DNA from: Magnolia sinica
Taxonomy: Eukaryota; Streptophyta; Magnoliopsida; Magnoliales; Magnoliaceae
NCBI RefSeq assembly: GCF_029962835.1
Contig: NC_080590.1
Span: forward strand, 57,100,001 to 57,164,000
Direction of reading: 5' to 3'
Length of the DNA stretch: 64,000 nucleotides
The notes under the pieces were generated by a model. That model saw only the letters and a program-made list of their open reading frames with translations, searched no databases and had not been told where the DNA came from. The position numbers and the translations under genes were made by a program. Positions 20,807 through 32,592 of the stretch are shown here, piece after piece. How positions within the stretch are numbered: the first letter of the stretch is position 1; every line of letters begins with the position of its first letter.

Positions 20807-21462
20807 CTCCTCCTCACTCCCTTGGCCTCAAATGCTCCTTGCCTTCACCTTGGACGGTGGATGATGGGGTTTAGATGGTTGAGATGGAAGATGAGAAGGT
20901 GGACCACACTTGTGGTTTGGGAAAGAGGAAGCTTTGGACGTGGGATGTTGTTTGGGAGATTTGAGAAATGAGAGAGAGAGTGAGAAGATGGGAGTGATAT
21001 GGATGGGTGAGGTGTGATGGGTGATGTAAGGAAAGGTATGGGTTGGGTTGAAATTTTGGGAAAAGAGGAATGGGTGAAGAGAGAGAGAGAGTTGACTTTG
21101 AGGAGAAAGAGGGATGGGTTGTTGTACTTGGGTAAGGTGAGACTTGACTTGTACTTGACATTGATTGATTGGACATATCGTAGAGATTCCCTCGATATTT
21201 GTAACGCGCGGCGTTTCTTCGAAACAAACGCTGGCCTACATCTCCTAGCCTGGGTATCGGTTCGGTGCGCAAGTCACGGCGTTGGAACCGCGGCGACGAC
21301 GTGGTCGCTATGATACAAGTTTCGGGTTGAGCTGACGTCGGTATGCGGGACCTAGCTTAGGATCGCGTGCAAATATCGGTTATGGTGCGAAGGTTGCCGG
21401 AATTTGACCGGAAGGACCGCGGAAGCCAACGGAATGGTACAGACTAGGACATGGGTCTTACA
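20800..21462 (-). repeat. 5' LTR of chromovirus-like element, truncated
   Basis: Matches the 12270-12937 part of the full LTR, including the GA-rich block and the GGGTCTTACA end at 21462. About 3.4 kb of LTR and the adjoining PBS are missing. It is followed by the right target duplication GGAGA (21463-21467). Confidence 0.9.
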
Positions 21463-21467
21463 GGAGA

Positions 21468-21649
21468 CTCTAAGGATGAAAGGTATGAAAAAAACTCTCT
21501 CCCGAACTCCCTTAATACAATACAACCCAGATTCCTACCCTGACTTTGGCATCGGAGGGTCCCCTCCTCTGGCTAAGGTCTCCTTTGTCTTCTTCCTGTG
21601 CAGGCACTCGACGGCCAGAAAGAGGGACGACTAAATTTTTACATCAACA
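21468..21649 (+). repeat. 5' LTR of Tat element, second part
   Basis: Resumes the LTR interrupted at 8899 and ends TTTACATCAACA at 21649, matching the 3' LTR end at 33379. Confidence 0.92.
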
Positions 21650-21670
21650 GTTTGGCACCGTCTGTGGGAA
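21650..21670 (+). promoter_or_regulatory. Primer-binding site region of Tat element
   Basis: GTTTGGCACCGTCTGTGGGA directly follows the 5' LTR. This position and the TGGCACCGTCTGTGGGA form are characteristic of Tat/Retand-type elements, where a tRNA 3' end primes minus-strand synthesis. I have not assigned the tRNA. Confidence 0.75.
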
Positions 21671-21724
21671 CGATACAAAAAGTCATTTCCTTCGCTCTAT
21701 CCAGAGGTTGAAAATTGTGCTTTA

Positions 21725-23171
21725 ATGGTGGTTACTAGAAGAACGGTCCCAGAAGATCCAAATGAGGCTGCTGTTTTTGAGCCATCAGATGCAAACGTTG
21801 TTCGAGGGAATCAAGGTCAGAATTCTGCTGCTCGACCAACGACCTCTGCTGGGACGAGGAACACTCAGCGGAACCGAGGTAATGGGCGACTAGATAAAGA
21901 GGTACAGGAACTCAGATCTGACATCAATGTTATGAAACAGCTGTTGGAACAAATACACCCGTAGTAAGTTCCGTCGGGTATTCAAACGACTAATGCCCCA
22001 CAGCAAGTTGTTGATCCCGAGCCTGATGCTCCGCAACCGACAATCCCTCAGAAAAGTCAGCCCCAAGGTCCGTCTGACCTGGTCCCCACTCATTCCGTTA
22101 CTGTCGTTCTGCCTCCCACTGGCCTCCGACATGAAATCGATCGGCGAAGGCGAAGTCGGCCTCCGGTCGAGGGAATGGCCGAAAGTAACAAACCTTGGAA
22201 AGCCGACCTTTAAGATTTCAGGAGGGAGGTACGGGAGAAGATCGAAGATGTGAAGCAGGGTCAGGATTTGTGTCAGAATCGGCCCAAAACAAATGCTTCT
22301 CCGTTTGTGGAGGAAGTAATTCAGGCCCGACTATCGGAACGGTTCCGTCTTCCACAAATTACACCTTTCACGGGTAAAACCGACCCAACCGAGCACATCG
22401 AATGCTTCCAAACATGCATGAAACTACATGATGCCTCGGACGCCGTGATGTGCTGGGCCTTCTCCCTCACCTTAGCCGACGTAGCCCGACTTTGGTTCAA
22501 ATAGCTAAAACCAAAGTCCATCCGAACCTTCACAGAACATAGTGAAGCCTTCCTTACCAATTTTATTGGCAGGAAGAAGAAGTTGAAACATCCAGCGCAT
22601 CTGAACAACAGTCCAGAAGGAGGGAGAATTATTGAAAGATTATATCAAACGATTCAACTTTGAATCGCTCCAAGTTCGGAAATATTCGGAGGAGACAACA
22701 CTTAACTCCATCATGCAAGGTATAAGGGATAAGCCGTTTTTGGCGTCCTTAGACAAGAATCCACCCAAAACTTTGGCGGAGTTCATGACTCAGTCAGACA
22801 AATATGCATACGCTGAAGAAATGCAAAACTTGTGCGAGGCTGTCCAGAATGCAAAAACCACAGCCAAAGGGTCGGCCAAAAATGAGGTTGACTCGGCCGG
22901 AGGGAAAAAGCGCAAGGACGACCGAGCGCGCGACGAACGCAAGTCAGGCAAGCTACCCGACCAAATGTTTTCTACATACACCCCGCTTAACAAACCTAGA
23001 GAACAGGTGTTGATGGAAATCAAAAGTGAAGGATTCGTGAGTTGGCTGAATAAGCTTCGGAGTAATCCAAACCGGCGGAGTAAGGACAGGTACTGTCACT
23101 ATCATCGCGATCACGATCATAGTACAAGTGATTACTTTCACTTGAAGGAGGAGATCAAAAGGCTTATCTGA
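21725..23171 (+). pseudogene. Gag of Tat element, several frame breaks
   Basis: Structural capsid protein. The ATG at 21725 opens MVVTRRTVPEDPNEA with an Arg/Asn-rich and short coiled-coil stretch (to 21964). The capsid core follows in another frame at 22250-22504 (PQITPFTGKTDPTEHIECFQ, ending at a TAG after LWFK). A third open piece at 22632-23171 has YIKRFNFESLQV, a Lys/Arg-rich linker (KKRKDDRARDERK) and a YCHYHRDHDHSTSDYFHLKE knuckle-like Cys/His motif. At least two frameshifts and one stop separate the pieces. Shadow ORFs overlap on the other strand. Confidence 0.85.
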
Positions 23172-23255
23172 GAAAGCCGGCTCAAAGAACATGTCGAGAG
23201 AACAGGAACAATGGAAGAACAACAGAGCAACAACCAATTTACGGAATAAATTCGG

Positions 23256-24065
23256 ATGATAGTCGGAGGTCCCCTGTGTGGAGGCGACTCAAATAACGCC
23301 TGGAAAAACCATGCCAGAAGCCTCAGCCGACCTGAGTCCGACATTCTGATCATAGCTCGGCCTTTAAAAGAAAAGAAGAAGAAAAAATATTGTATCTCGT
23401 TCACTGATGAAGATGCCCGAGGGATCCATCATCCACATGACGATGCATTAGTTGTTACTCTCACCATTGCAAACCGAAGGGTGTTCCGTATTCTCGTCGA
23501 CACAGGGTCATCGGCTGACATGTTGTTCACTCAGGCGTTCGATAGGATGGGTGTTGAACGATCGGCGTTACGATCAGTTCGTACGCCGTTGGTCGGATTC
23601 TCATGGGGATAGATACTCCCGAAGGGGATTATTTCACTGCCGCTCACAGCCGGGAATCATCTGCACCAAGCAACAATAATGGTTGATTTCCTGATAGTCG
23701 ACCAATCATCCGTGTACAACGCTATACTTGGTCGACCCTCTCTGAGTATCCTCCAGGCCATCGTATTTACGTACCACCTCTCCATGAAATTCTCGACTGA
23801 GTTGAGAGTAGGAGTCATCAAAGGAGATCAGCAAGACGCAAGATGCTGCTACATGACAGCTGTAAAAATACCCATCGAGAAAGCTCTAGCCAAAGTATCA
23901 ATGATCGAGTCGCTAGACCCCCGGGTCAAGACGCATAAACGAGGGCAGCCAGTTGAAGATCTTGTCTCGATGCCCTTGGTCGAGACAGACGAGTCCAAAA
24001 CAGTGCAAGTTTGCTCATCTCTGCAACCACCCTTGAGAGATAATTTGATAGCCCTGCTCCGATGA
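23256..24065 (+). pseudogene. Aspartic protease of Tat element, frame-broken
   Basis: Two open pieces. The first (to 23612) ends in RVFRILVDTGSSADMLF with the DTG catalytic motif. The second (23679-24065) has VYNAILGRPSLSILQAIV, then LSMKFSTELRVG, the flap and C-terminal region. A frame break lies between them at about 23612. The reading frame then runs into a stop and, 28 bp later, into the inserted LTR-like sequence at 24093, so protease and RT are no longer contiguous. Confidence 0.85.
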
Positions 24066-24092
24066 TATGTTAACGTATTTTCTTGGAGCCAT

Positions 24093-26379
24093 TGTTGAGG
24101 GTCAAATATTGCATATCAGACCCATTTATTGCATGGATTTACAAGCATGATACCGTTTAATAGCCTGATTTAATTGTATTTGTGACGCAGAGTGTATTTA
24201 CAAGCATAAACTGAAAAAGGGTGCTTAAACCATAGATTTGACGCTCTGATGACACCCAAGGCAAGGGACGGACTCCAGGGGACCAAGATCGATGGAATTA
24301 CACACTAGGGATCCGAGAAAATCAAGCCATTCACGTTAAAGAGGCCCGAAATTGGTGAAAAATGCAAGATCACATAGTTCCCGCCATCTGATTGGCTCGA
24401 AACTCCATATATGGCCTGAAGACCTTAAATAAGCCGTACAAATCAAAAATCAGCCATTAGATCACCGTGGAAGTGGCCAAACCGATAGATCAGCCCCTTA
24501 AATCCTTAAGTGGGGTCCACCCGATATCTGGATACTCTCCATTTTTGGTCTCAACTGTTTAAATGAGCTGACCAAACGGATAGACGGAGCGGATTTCTCA
24601 CAAACATCTCTGTGGGACTCGTACATGCAGTGCAAGTGCAAGGAACGCAGATGCACCGGGCGTGCACCAAACATCCTCAAAGTCAGTCAGTGCACGCTGA
24701 CCGACATCTCCTTCTCCAAATCAAAAACGGACACAGCGTCCTTGCACCGTCCGTCAGTTCTGTGCAGTGGGGCCCATTCCTCATCAAAATTATCAATCTG
24801 GACCGTCCATTGTGTACAGAGGAGGGTTATTAACCTCACCTAGGTGGAATTTTTCTAGGAAGCAGCGTGTAGCGGATTTTGACCGTCGAAACTCAGGTTG
24901 AACGGTGATATGAAAAATCAGGTGGGCCGCTTCAGCGTCGATCCAAAACCGACCATATCCGAACGGTTTTGTGAGTAGAACCCGGTGGACGGCATGGATT
25001 TTGCAAAGGGGAAATTAAGTGGACCTCACCGAGAGTCCAGTGGCAACAATTCGGGCTCTGTTTACGCAGCTCGCACGCGACCGTGAAAATCGGAGCTTGT
25101 GGGGCATTCCGTGATCTCTATCACTGCCGGATTGCCGATCCAAACCGTCCAAAATCCTTATAAGTGGGTCTTTACCCCAACCAAGAAGCCAAAATCGGAG
25201 CTTAGGACGTTCATCCATCTCAAACTTCATTCAAACGCAAACTATTTTGCGTTCTTTCGCAGGCTGGCTGCGAAGCTTTCCGCAGCCTAATCCCTTCAGG
25301 ACTCCACAGCACCAGGGGGGCTTTTCCATCTTTAAAACGAAACGGAAGAGAGGGAGGAGGGTGTGCTCGGTCTTGGATTTTGAACGGGAGGAAGAAAAGG
25401 AAGAAAGGAAGAAAAGTGAAAGAGGAAAACGGAGGAAGGCTGGACGTTTTCTGCTGGTGCGTGTTCTGCAGGAGCGTGTGTGGCTGCTGGCACATGTGAC
25501 GGAGGGGAAGACAAGGAACGTGGAAAGCGAAAGAGGCTTTGAAGCAGCGGAGGAGTTGGAGTTTTGGACGGTTGAAGAAAGGCTGGACGTGGAGTGGGTT
25601 TTTCTCTTTTTCCTTCTTATTCTTTTCTTTTCCTTTTTATTTTTTATTTTGTTGTTTTTGGTAGCCACATCATGACGGGTTAATCCTCTTAGCTAGGGCT
25701 AAGAGGTGAAGCTTGTATTGAGATGGGAGGCTACTTTATGCTTTTAATGTGAATGCATGAACTGAATTTGTTCTTTGATGATTATTATAAGGAATATTTT
25801 TTATTCGTCTTTAATGGTCTGTTGTGACTGAAATTACAATGGATTTGCAATGGCTTTGAATATTTCTTTTCTTTTTTTTTTATGTTTATGAAGTCAGGAA
25901 GCCCTGTTGTTCATCATTGCTCCATGGGCATGGTAGGATGACAGTACCCTTCCTGATCTTCCAACATTGTTGATTGGTTGGTAATTAGTTTAATCCTGTT
26001 GTTTGCTTTGTCTCCTGGGCATGGTTAGATGATGGAATCCATTCTAATTCATATACCTTTCATCTCTTGAAAACTAGACCAAGAAAGTTCAGTTTGAATT
26101 CCATAATCCTTGATGCATGCATAAGATCTCCCTGATCTCTACAAGTGGATCCTCTGAATCCCTAGTTTCTTCCTCTGAATTCCTTAAAGTTTTAGATAAT
26201 TATTCCACCATTATTCCTTAAATTTACATTTGATTTTGATTACATCTTAGGCTAGTTCTATTTCTACCTAGTTTCAGGAAACGTACAAGTTTCAGTCCCT
26301 GTGGATTCGACCTCGGTCTTACCGAGTTTATTACTACATCACAACCCTATACTTGGGGAGTGAACGTGAGTCGATAACA
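24093..26379. mobile_element. Solo-LTR-like insertion in protease/RT boundary
   Basis: About 2.29 kb begins TGTTGAGGGTCAAATATTGC and ends ACTTGGGGAGTGAACGTGAG followed by TCGATAACA. Both ends look like LTR termini of another gypsy family, including a 'GTGGATTCGACCTCGGTCTTACC' type block near 26300. It splits the Tat pol: SWSH at 24085 resumes degraded after 26380. No pol lies inside, so it is probably a solo LTR. The flanks (GCCAT and TGTGT) do not give a clean 5-bp duplication, so the ends could be off by a few bases. The GA-rich stretch at 25350-25600 has long incidental ORFs. Confidence 0.6.
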
Positions 26380-26399
26380 TGTGTAACTTAGAAGTAATG

Positions 26400-27426
26400 G
26401 AACCGACTCAATATCGATCCGACCTACCGACCAATCCGACGGAAGCGACGACCTCTCGGCCCCGAAAGGTACGCTGTCGTAGAAGAAGAGGTTAGCAAGC
26501 TCCTTAAGGCAAAATTCATATAAGAGATATACTATCCAGAATCGGTAGCAAATGTCGTACTGGTGGAGAAAGCTAACAGGAAGTGGCGAGTCTGTATCGA
26601 CTATACCGACCTAAATAAAACCTGCGCGGAGGATAACTTTCCTCTTCCAAGGATAGACCAGTTAGTAGATAGTACCGCGGGGCATGAACTTCTTAGCTTT
26701 ATGGATACGTATTCAGGGTATAATCAAATTGTAATGCATCAGTCCGATAAATCTAAAACAACCTTTATCACTGACAAAGGCCTTTATTGTTATCGTGTGA
26801 TGCCGTTTGGTTTGAAAAATGCTGGTGCAACTTATCAGAGATTAGTGAACAAAATCTTTGCTCGGTTGATCGGCCGAACGATGGAAGTATACATTGACGA
26901 CATGCTCGTCAAAAGTGTACACGCGACCGACCACATAACTGACCTAGAAGAAATGTTCCTCATCTTACGTAAGTTCCGAATGAAACTGAACCCGAGCAAG
27001 TGCGCCTTTGGCATAAACTTGGGAAAGTTCCTTGGCTTCTTGGTCAGTCAGCGAGGGATAGAAGCTAACCTGGAAAAGATAAAAGCCCTGCTTAACATGG
27101 AGTCTCCAAAAATGATTAAAGATATACAAAGACTAACTGGACGGGTAGCAGCACTTAATTGTTTCCTGTCCAGAGCTACGGATAAATGTCTCCCATTCTT
27201 CAGACAATTAAAGGGACGGCAAACGTTGAATTGGACGGAAGAGTGCGAAGCAGCGTTTCAGCAGTTGAAGTCTTATCTCGGATCTCCCCCAATCCTATCA
27301 AAACCCGAGTTAGGAGAAGCTCTGCTGCTGTACCTAGCGGTGTCTAAGGCAGCAGTTAGCTCGGCCCTAATACGTGAGCGCGAAGGAAAGCAGGTGCTGG
27401 TTTACTACGTCAGCGAAGCATTATAA
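26400..27426 (+). pseudogene. Reverse transcriptase of Tat element
   Basis: An open frame from 26563 with VCIDYTDLNKTCAEDNFPLP, RIDQLVDSTAGHELLSFMDT, YSGYNQIVMHQSDKSKTTFI, YCYRVMPFGLKNAGATYQRL and the catalytic YIDDMLVKS. A thumb with FLGFLVSQRGIEANLEKIKA follows, then the start of the RNase H-linking part. The sequence at 26400-26562 is recognisably the upstream RT lead-in but contains stops. The frame stops after VYYVSEAL at 27426. The active-site aspartates are intact; upstream protease is lost to the insertion. Confidence 0.93.
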
Positions 27427-28010
27427 CTGGTGGAGATGAGATACCCACTCTTGGAAAAGGTAACCCTAGTTCTAGTAGTCTCCTCACGCCGACTTCGACC
27501 ATATTTCCAAGCCCATACCATCGTCAAAATGACCGACTTACGAAATGGGCGATCGAATTCAGCGAATTCGACATTCATTATAAGCCGAGAGTAGCAATCA
27601 AAGGGCAAGCTGTGGCCGACTTCATTGCTGAAGTAACACCACAGGCCAACCCGATGAATGAACATACTACCGAGCCCATTGAAGAATTAACTACTGCTTC
27701 TCCCATATCATCGCTCGACCCGATACCCTGGAAGCTGTATGTCGATGGTTTCTCCAACTCTAAGGTAAGCGGGGCAGGAGTAGTTTTGGAGACTCCAGAT
27801 CAAACCTACATGCAATATGCCTTAAGACTTGGATTTCAAGCGTCGAACAATACAACAGAATATGAAGCGCTATTGCTCGGCCTTCGACTCGAGGCCAGAT
27901 TGGGCGTTAGGCATCTAAATATTTTCAGTGATTCTCAGCTGGTTGTTAACCAAGTTACCGGTGCATATCAAACACGGAAAGAACAATTAAAGCGTATATG
28001 AAGAAAGCCA
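27427..28010 (+). pseudogene. RNase H of Tat element
   Basis: Residual connection sequence (27427-27611, with a stop right after the RT piece and a frame change) leads into an open piece at 27612-28001. It has WKLYVDGFSNSKVSGAGVVL (first Asp), NNTTEYEALLLGLRLEARLG (Glu) and LNIFSDSQLVVNQVTG (Asp), the archaeal-type RNase H1 pattern of Tat elements. The open piece ends at a frame break near 28000, after which LIKGFKYYIVTRIPRTENAK continues in another frame. Confidence 0.88.
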
Positions 28011-29446
28011 AAGAACTGATCAAAGGCTTTAAATATTATATTGTTACTCGGATCCCTCGGACAGAGAATGCCAAAGCCGACCTATTAGCAAAACTCGCCT
28101 CCACCGATGAAGACGATATACCCAGGTCTGTTCCGGTCGAGTACGTCGCTAAGCCAAGTATCGATGAACCAGTTAGCTCGATCGTACAAATGATCGACTC
28201 GGAACCTTCTTGGATTGATCCGATCGTCCGATATCTCAATAAGGGTGAGTTACCTGAAGACCGCGCCGAGGCCCGACGATTAAAGATCCGAGCCTCCCGT
28301 TATACCATACTCAACAGGACGTTATACAAGAAAGGTTATTATACTCCACTGCTACGATGTCTAAACCCCAGCAAAGCGGACTATGTACTACGGAAAATCT
28401 ACGAAGGGATCTGCGAAAACTATTCAGGAGGACAGTCACTCGCACATAAGGTATTGCGTTAGGGATACTACTGGCCGACTATCCAACACGACGCTCGTAA
28501 GCTTGTGCAGAAATGTGACAGATGTCAGAGATTTACAGTTTTCCCGAGATGACCTCTAGAAGCACTGACACCCATGACCGGTCCTTGGCCCTTCGCATAA
28601 TGGGGAATCGACATCATAGGGCCACTCCCAGTGGGAAGAGGTTAGACCAAGTTCACTGTCGTGGCCGTGGATTACTTCATGAAATGGGCCGAGGCTGAGC
28701 CACTGATGAAAATAACCGAACAGAAGATCATTGATTTTGTGTGGAAGAACATTGTCTGTCAGTTTGGAATACCCCAAACCATTGTTACCGACAATGGAAA
28801 GCAGTTCGACAATAATAGCTTTCGTGAAATGTGTGGCAACCTCGGGATCAGAAACGTGTACTCATCGCACCACCATCCTCAGACGAACGAGCAGGTTGAG
28901 GCAATCAACAAGATCATCAAACACCACCTCCGGACCAAGTTCGACCGACCCAAGCGAGCGTGGATTGAAGAACTCCTGAAAATATTGTGGGCATATCGAC
29001 CTACGGCACAAACTGCTACGGGCGAAACTCCTTTCTCCCTTACTTATGGCTCGGAAGCCGTCACTCCGGTCGAGATCGGGTTGCCTTCAGCCCAAGTCAG
29101 TTTTTTTAACGAAGAAGATAATGAACAACTCCTAGCACTCGGACTCGATCTTGTGGACGAATAAAGAGAAAGAGTTCGACAACTTACGAGATCTCGACAA
29201 TAGCAGGTTACTCGGTTCTATAACGCCTGAGTCAAGGTCAGACGTTTTCGAGTGGGAGACATGGTTCTCCGAAAGATGTTCCTCAATACGAAGGAAGTCA
29301 GCTTAGGAACACTGGGACCCAACTGGGAAGGGTCCTATATCGTCTCAGCCATCATTCGACAAGGGACATATCAATTGGAAGACCTAACCGGACAACTATT
29401 ATCTCACCTCTCGAATGCCGAGCATCTGAAAACCTATTACCCCTAA
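27998..29446 (+). pseudogene. Integrase of Tat element, multiple stops
   Basis: After the RNase H tail (RTENAKADLLAKLAS) come LKIRASRYTILNRTLYKKGY, an HHCC-like finger with CDRCQRF, and the DDE core. The core has GIDIIGPLPVG (first Asp), VAVDYFMKWAEAEPL, IVTDNGKQFDN (second Asp) and NEQVEAINK (Glu), then KILWAYRPTAQTATGETPFS. A C-terminal tail runs to 29446 (LGPNWEGSYIVS, GTYQLEDLTGQLLSHLSNAE). In-frame stops occur after ALAHKVLR-like sequence (28462), at 28552, 28600 and 28645, and after VDE (29164), several consistent with C-to-T changes. Confidence 0.9.
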
Positions 29447-29589
29447 AGTCCGCACAGCAAAGCAATGAAAGAGACTCGAAAAAAACAGGCATGTAAACTA
29501 AGTCAAAAATGAATAAAATGAAACTGATCATATTCATTTATCGGTATGTTACATCGAGTTACATCTTACTTCGGCAATACATTGTTAGA

Positions 29590-32060
29590 CTAGAAAGGGG
29601 GAAAAGAAAGATCAGCCACAACGTGCGAATGTCTTCTTCGGTTAACGTTATTCTCGAGCTTGCTCGGAGCTGGTGTCAGTGCCACAAATGGAGCCGATGA
29701 TGGTACCAAAAATCGAGTTCTCAGCAGAGCTGGTGTTAGTGCCAAAATTAGAGCCAATGATGGTACCAAAAACCAAGCTCTGGGGCTCTCAAGGGTCATT
29801 CGGAATGACCTCTGAAGCCTGAGCCACTTTAGGCTCGACCCCGGTACCACCCGCAACATCGTCAGGCTCAGCCACTTTAGTCGCTGGATCCTCGAGAGGC
29901 CCATCCTCAAATTTTGAGAGGTCAAGGTCGGGAAAAAATTACTTCACCACTTGGATGCAAGCGTGGTACCCACTCGCGTATAGGCGATCTCTCTAGTCCT
30001 CAAACTCTGGAGACTCAAGGAAGACTTTTACGGCCTTCTCTCCCGCCTCTTTCTTGGCCACCTCAAGCGCCGTTTTTATATCAGCCTTCAGCCGGGTTAG
30101 ATTATCCTCGAAGGCATCACGAGCCAGGCGAAGTTGCCGACTTTCATCAGTAGCCCCTTTCAGCAGTTGAGCCATCCGAGCACATTCAGCTCTAGCATCT
30201 TCAATCACCTTCCGAGCCAAGCTCAACTCACCAGTCAAATGGCTGACCCTAATCGAGGCGATCTCAAGTTGAGCTTCTACCTCTACTGCCCGTCTCTGAG
30301 CCGCTTCGACGTCCGCCACTTTTTTCTGAGCCTTCTCAGCCTCGGTCAGGTCTACACTGGCTCTCAGTAAGCAAGGAGTGAGCTGCACAATAAAAACACT
30401 ACTAAGTCTGATTAAAGCCAAAAGAGATAAGGAGCCAAAGAATAAAATTTGAAATCTCACCTGAAGCAAGACCTTTGTAGCATGGGAGAGTATCTGACTC
30501 TTAGGAGCTTCAAAGATGGAAGCGAATTCTCTTTCGCTCCCAGCAGAAACAGTCCAAGGCACCATATCTGCCACAGCCCGATGGAAGGAGGATTGCTCCT
30601 GCGGAGTCGACTCCTCCCTTGAACTCTCCCCTCTCTGCTCCTTCCTGCGCTCCGAGACTCATTCGGTGACCGGTCCTGACTCGAGAGTCGTCGGGACTCG
30701 ACAGGAACGTCCTCCGCCCTCTCTTCGGGGTCAGAAAGATCGACGACGGGCGGGACGGCCAAGGTAGTGGCGACTGGGGTAGAAGGCTTCTTGACTAATG
30801 GAGTAGTCTTAGCCTTCTTTGGGGGCCGAGGATCCGACAGAAGGACTGACCTAGGAGGAGCCTTTAACTTCGACGGCCTCAGGAGGGGTCGAGCTTCGGC
30901 CATTTCTATGTCAGATAAAACACAGAATCAGAAAAATTCAAGAAGGATGTGCCTGAGTAATTCAAAGTTACCTGCCACGAATGAGTCCAGGCCCGAGAGA
31001 AGAAGACTCTCCAGCTGTAAGAGGGACTTCCAAGACCTGTCTTCCGGGCTCAACGTCCACAGGTCTCTGATCCTAGTTAAAGCATTGGCTGTTAGCTTCA
31101 GCCTTCTCTTAGAGATATCTGTAGAAGACATTCAATTAGACTCAAGAGGAGTTTAATAAAACAAGACGAGGAAAAAGGCATACCAAGTCACCTACTTTAG
31201 AGAACACCTAGGGAACGAGTGATTCAAATAGCCCAGGCTTGGCAATTTCCCAGCGACTACATGCCCAGAACCACCTCTCTCTCCAATGCTTGTTAGAGGT
31301 AGGAGGGTCGGTTATCAAAGAACCACCCTTGTTCCGCTAAGCACTAAAAAAATACCAGCTGGGCTGCGAAGTATTCGACCGAACTTGGTATAGATAGAGG
31401 AACTCGTCCACAGTCAGTAGGGGTTGTTCAGCCTCAGCCCACAACACTGCACATCCAAACAAGTTCCTCCACCCATTCGGGACTATCTGCCTGGGAGTAA
31501 TTCTGAGCCGGGAAAGAAAATCCCGAACAATAGGTTGTAAGGGTAGACGCAAGCCACATTGCATGGTGACATGAAAAATTGCGACCATCCCAAGAGGGGG
31601 ATGGTCGGGAATTCATTTAGAAGTGAAAGTTGAAGAATTACTGAGTCAGGGACATGATACCCTATTCGGATCCTATTTAAGTCCATCTCAGTCAAAACTG
31701 AGGGAATCGGCCCCTTTTGTTCATCTCTGACCCCTCACTCTCGGCAGCCTCTCCTTCTTCAGCTGCCGACTCAGCAAATCGAGCCAATCTCCGTAGGGGG
31801 ACTGACTCAGTGGTTCCCCCAAACTCGGCCCTCATCGGTCTCCTAGGAAGAGCCGACTCAGAGGTTCCTAATTCTTTCTCCTCTTCCTCTAAGTCATGCC
31901 CTGGGAAAAAGGGGGTGGGCCTGCCCGGGGCATGTCTCAAGACAAAGGGGCCCTCTGGGGCAGGGCGTTCCGCTGGAATCCTACTGGACATCTTAGCGTT
32001 GAGCTGAAAAGCCTCATTGGCACTCATCGCCATCTCCGCCAGTAAGGAAGACAATTCCAA
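29590..32060 (-). pseudogene. Antisense ORF region of Tat element (plant-mobile/coiled-coil protein), broken
   Basis: Between integrase and 3' LTR, reading on the minus strand. An acidic N-terminal piece (MELSSLLAEMAMSANEAFQL; EEEEKELG) is followed by a block spread over two frames at 31337-31695: GYHVPDSVILQ, then CGLRLPLQPIVRDFLSRLRI and PNGWRNLFGCAVLW. This resembles the 'putative gypsy-type transposon / Transposase_28' domain known from antisense ORFs of Tat/Retand elements. Further on are a basic Pro/Lys-rich piece (RPPKKAKTTPLVKKP, 30457-30903), a long coiled coil (30574-29993; AEKAQKKVADVEAAQRR) and a short tail to 29590. The frames suggest introns or frameshifts. The function of this protein in the family is unknown. 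Confidence 0.75.
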
Positions 32061-32579
32061 AACATTCCAAAAATGCTTTGTTTCGCCCTCGTCACCAGAA
32101 ATCTCCTCCTAAGGATTTGGAGGATGTATAGTCACTGAACGTCGAAAAGAAAAGGGGGAAAGATAAGACTCATCGAAAAGACGATAAGCACACAGTTGGG
32201 GAGGAGGGAAGAAGGCAAGGATGGAGAAGAATGGCAGACCGCAAACACAGCTGAGAAGAGAGCAGGGAGAATGGGAGAGGAAAATGAATTGGGCAGACGA
32301 AAGTGCGAAAGTCAATCCCGCTCCTCCTTTTATATCCGAGCCACATGGCAGCAGCATTTAAGGAGGAGTCAAATTGACGCTCACCGACTGACGCAAGTAA
32401 CGTCTTCGCCACATGTCTAGCGCTCATAAGCGGACGAAACGACTTGACGGCTGTTCGCTCTGCGACCTCAAGTAACGATCTGTCTCACGTCAAGAACGAC
32501 ATAAGAAGCAAAAAATACCTCATCATAACCTCGGTCTGCAATACAGTACTTCTTAGTGCCGATATAACTGACACAAGGA
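32061..32579. other. Non-coding region between antisense ORF and 3' LTR
   Basis: Upstream of the antisense ORF start (ATG at 32060 on the minus strand) and therefore its likely promoter region. It contains a TTTTATATCC-type AT-rich motif near 32330 (GGATATAAAA on the minus strand). No convincing coding sequence. Confidence 0.4.
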
Positions 32580-32592
32580 GTAGGGGGCTTAC
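32580..32592 (+). promoter_or_regulatory. Polypurine tract of Tat element
   Basis: AGTAGGGGGCTTAC ends immediately before the 3' LTR start TGTTGGAG at 32593. Confidence 0.75.

Larger units (their letters stand above)
8900..21462 (-). mobile_element. Ty3/gypsy chromovirus-like element (Del/Tekay-type), nested, rearranged
   Basis: A minus-strand element inserted into the 5' LTR of the Tat element with target duplication GGAGA (8895-8899 and 21463-21467). Going down in coordinate: truncated 5' LTR (20795-21462), inverted gag piece (20640-20806), gag tail and protease (20070-20635), RT (19234-20070), RNase H (18484-19173), an intervening truncated LTR copy (14699-18530), integrase and C-terminal tail (13071-14635), polypurine tract, and a full 3' LTR of about 4 kb (8900-12937). 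The integrase, its C-terminal tail and the very long LTRs suggest the Del/Tekay group. It is clearly dead: stops, a frameshift, an inversion and an internal LTR copy. Confidence 0.88.

Noticed and set aside
24498-24843. Small ORFs with CKCKERRCTGRAP-like cysteine motif
   Set aside because: They lie inside the LTR-like insertion, overlap on both strands and show no recognisable domain.
25231-25675. Overlapping 140-codon ORFs on both strands
   Set aside because: They lie in a purine-rich tract of an LTR-like insertion; the residues are Lys/Glu/Arg or Ser/Phe/Leu low-complexity only.
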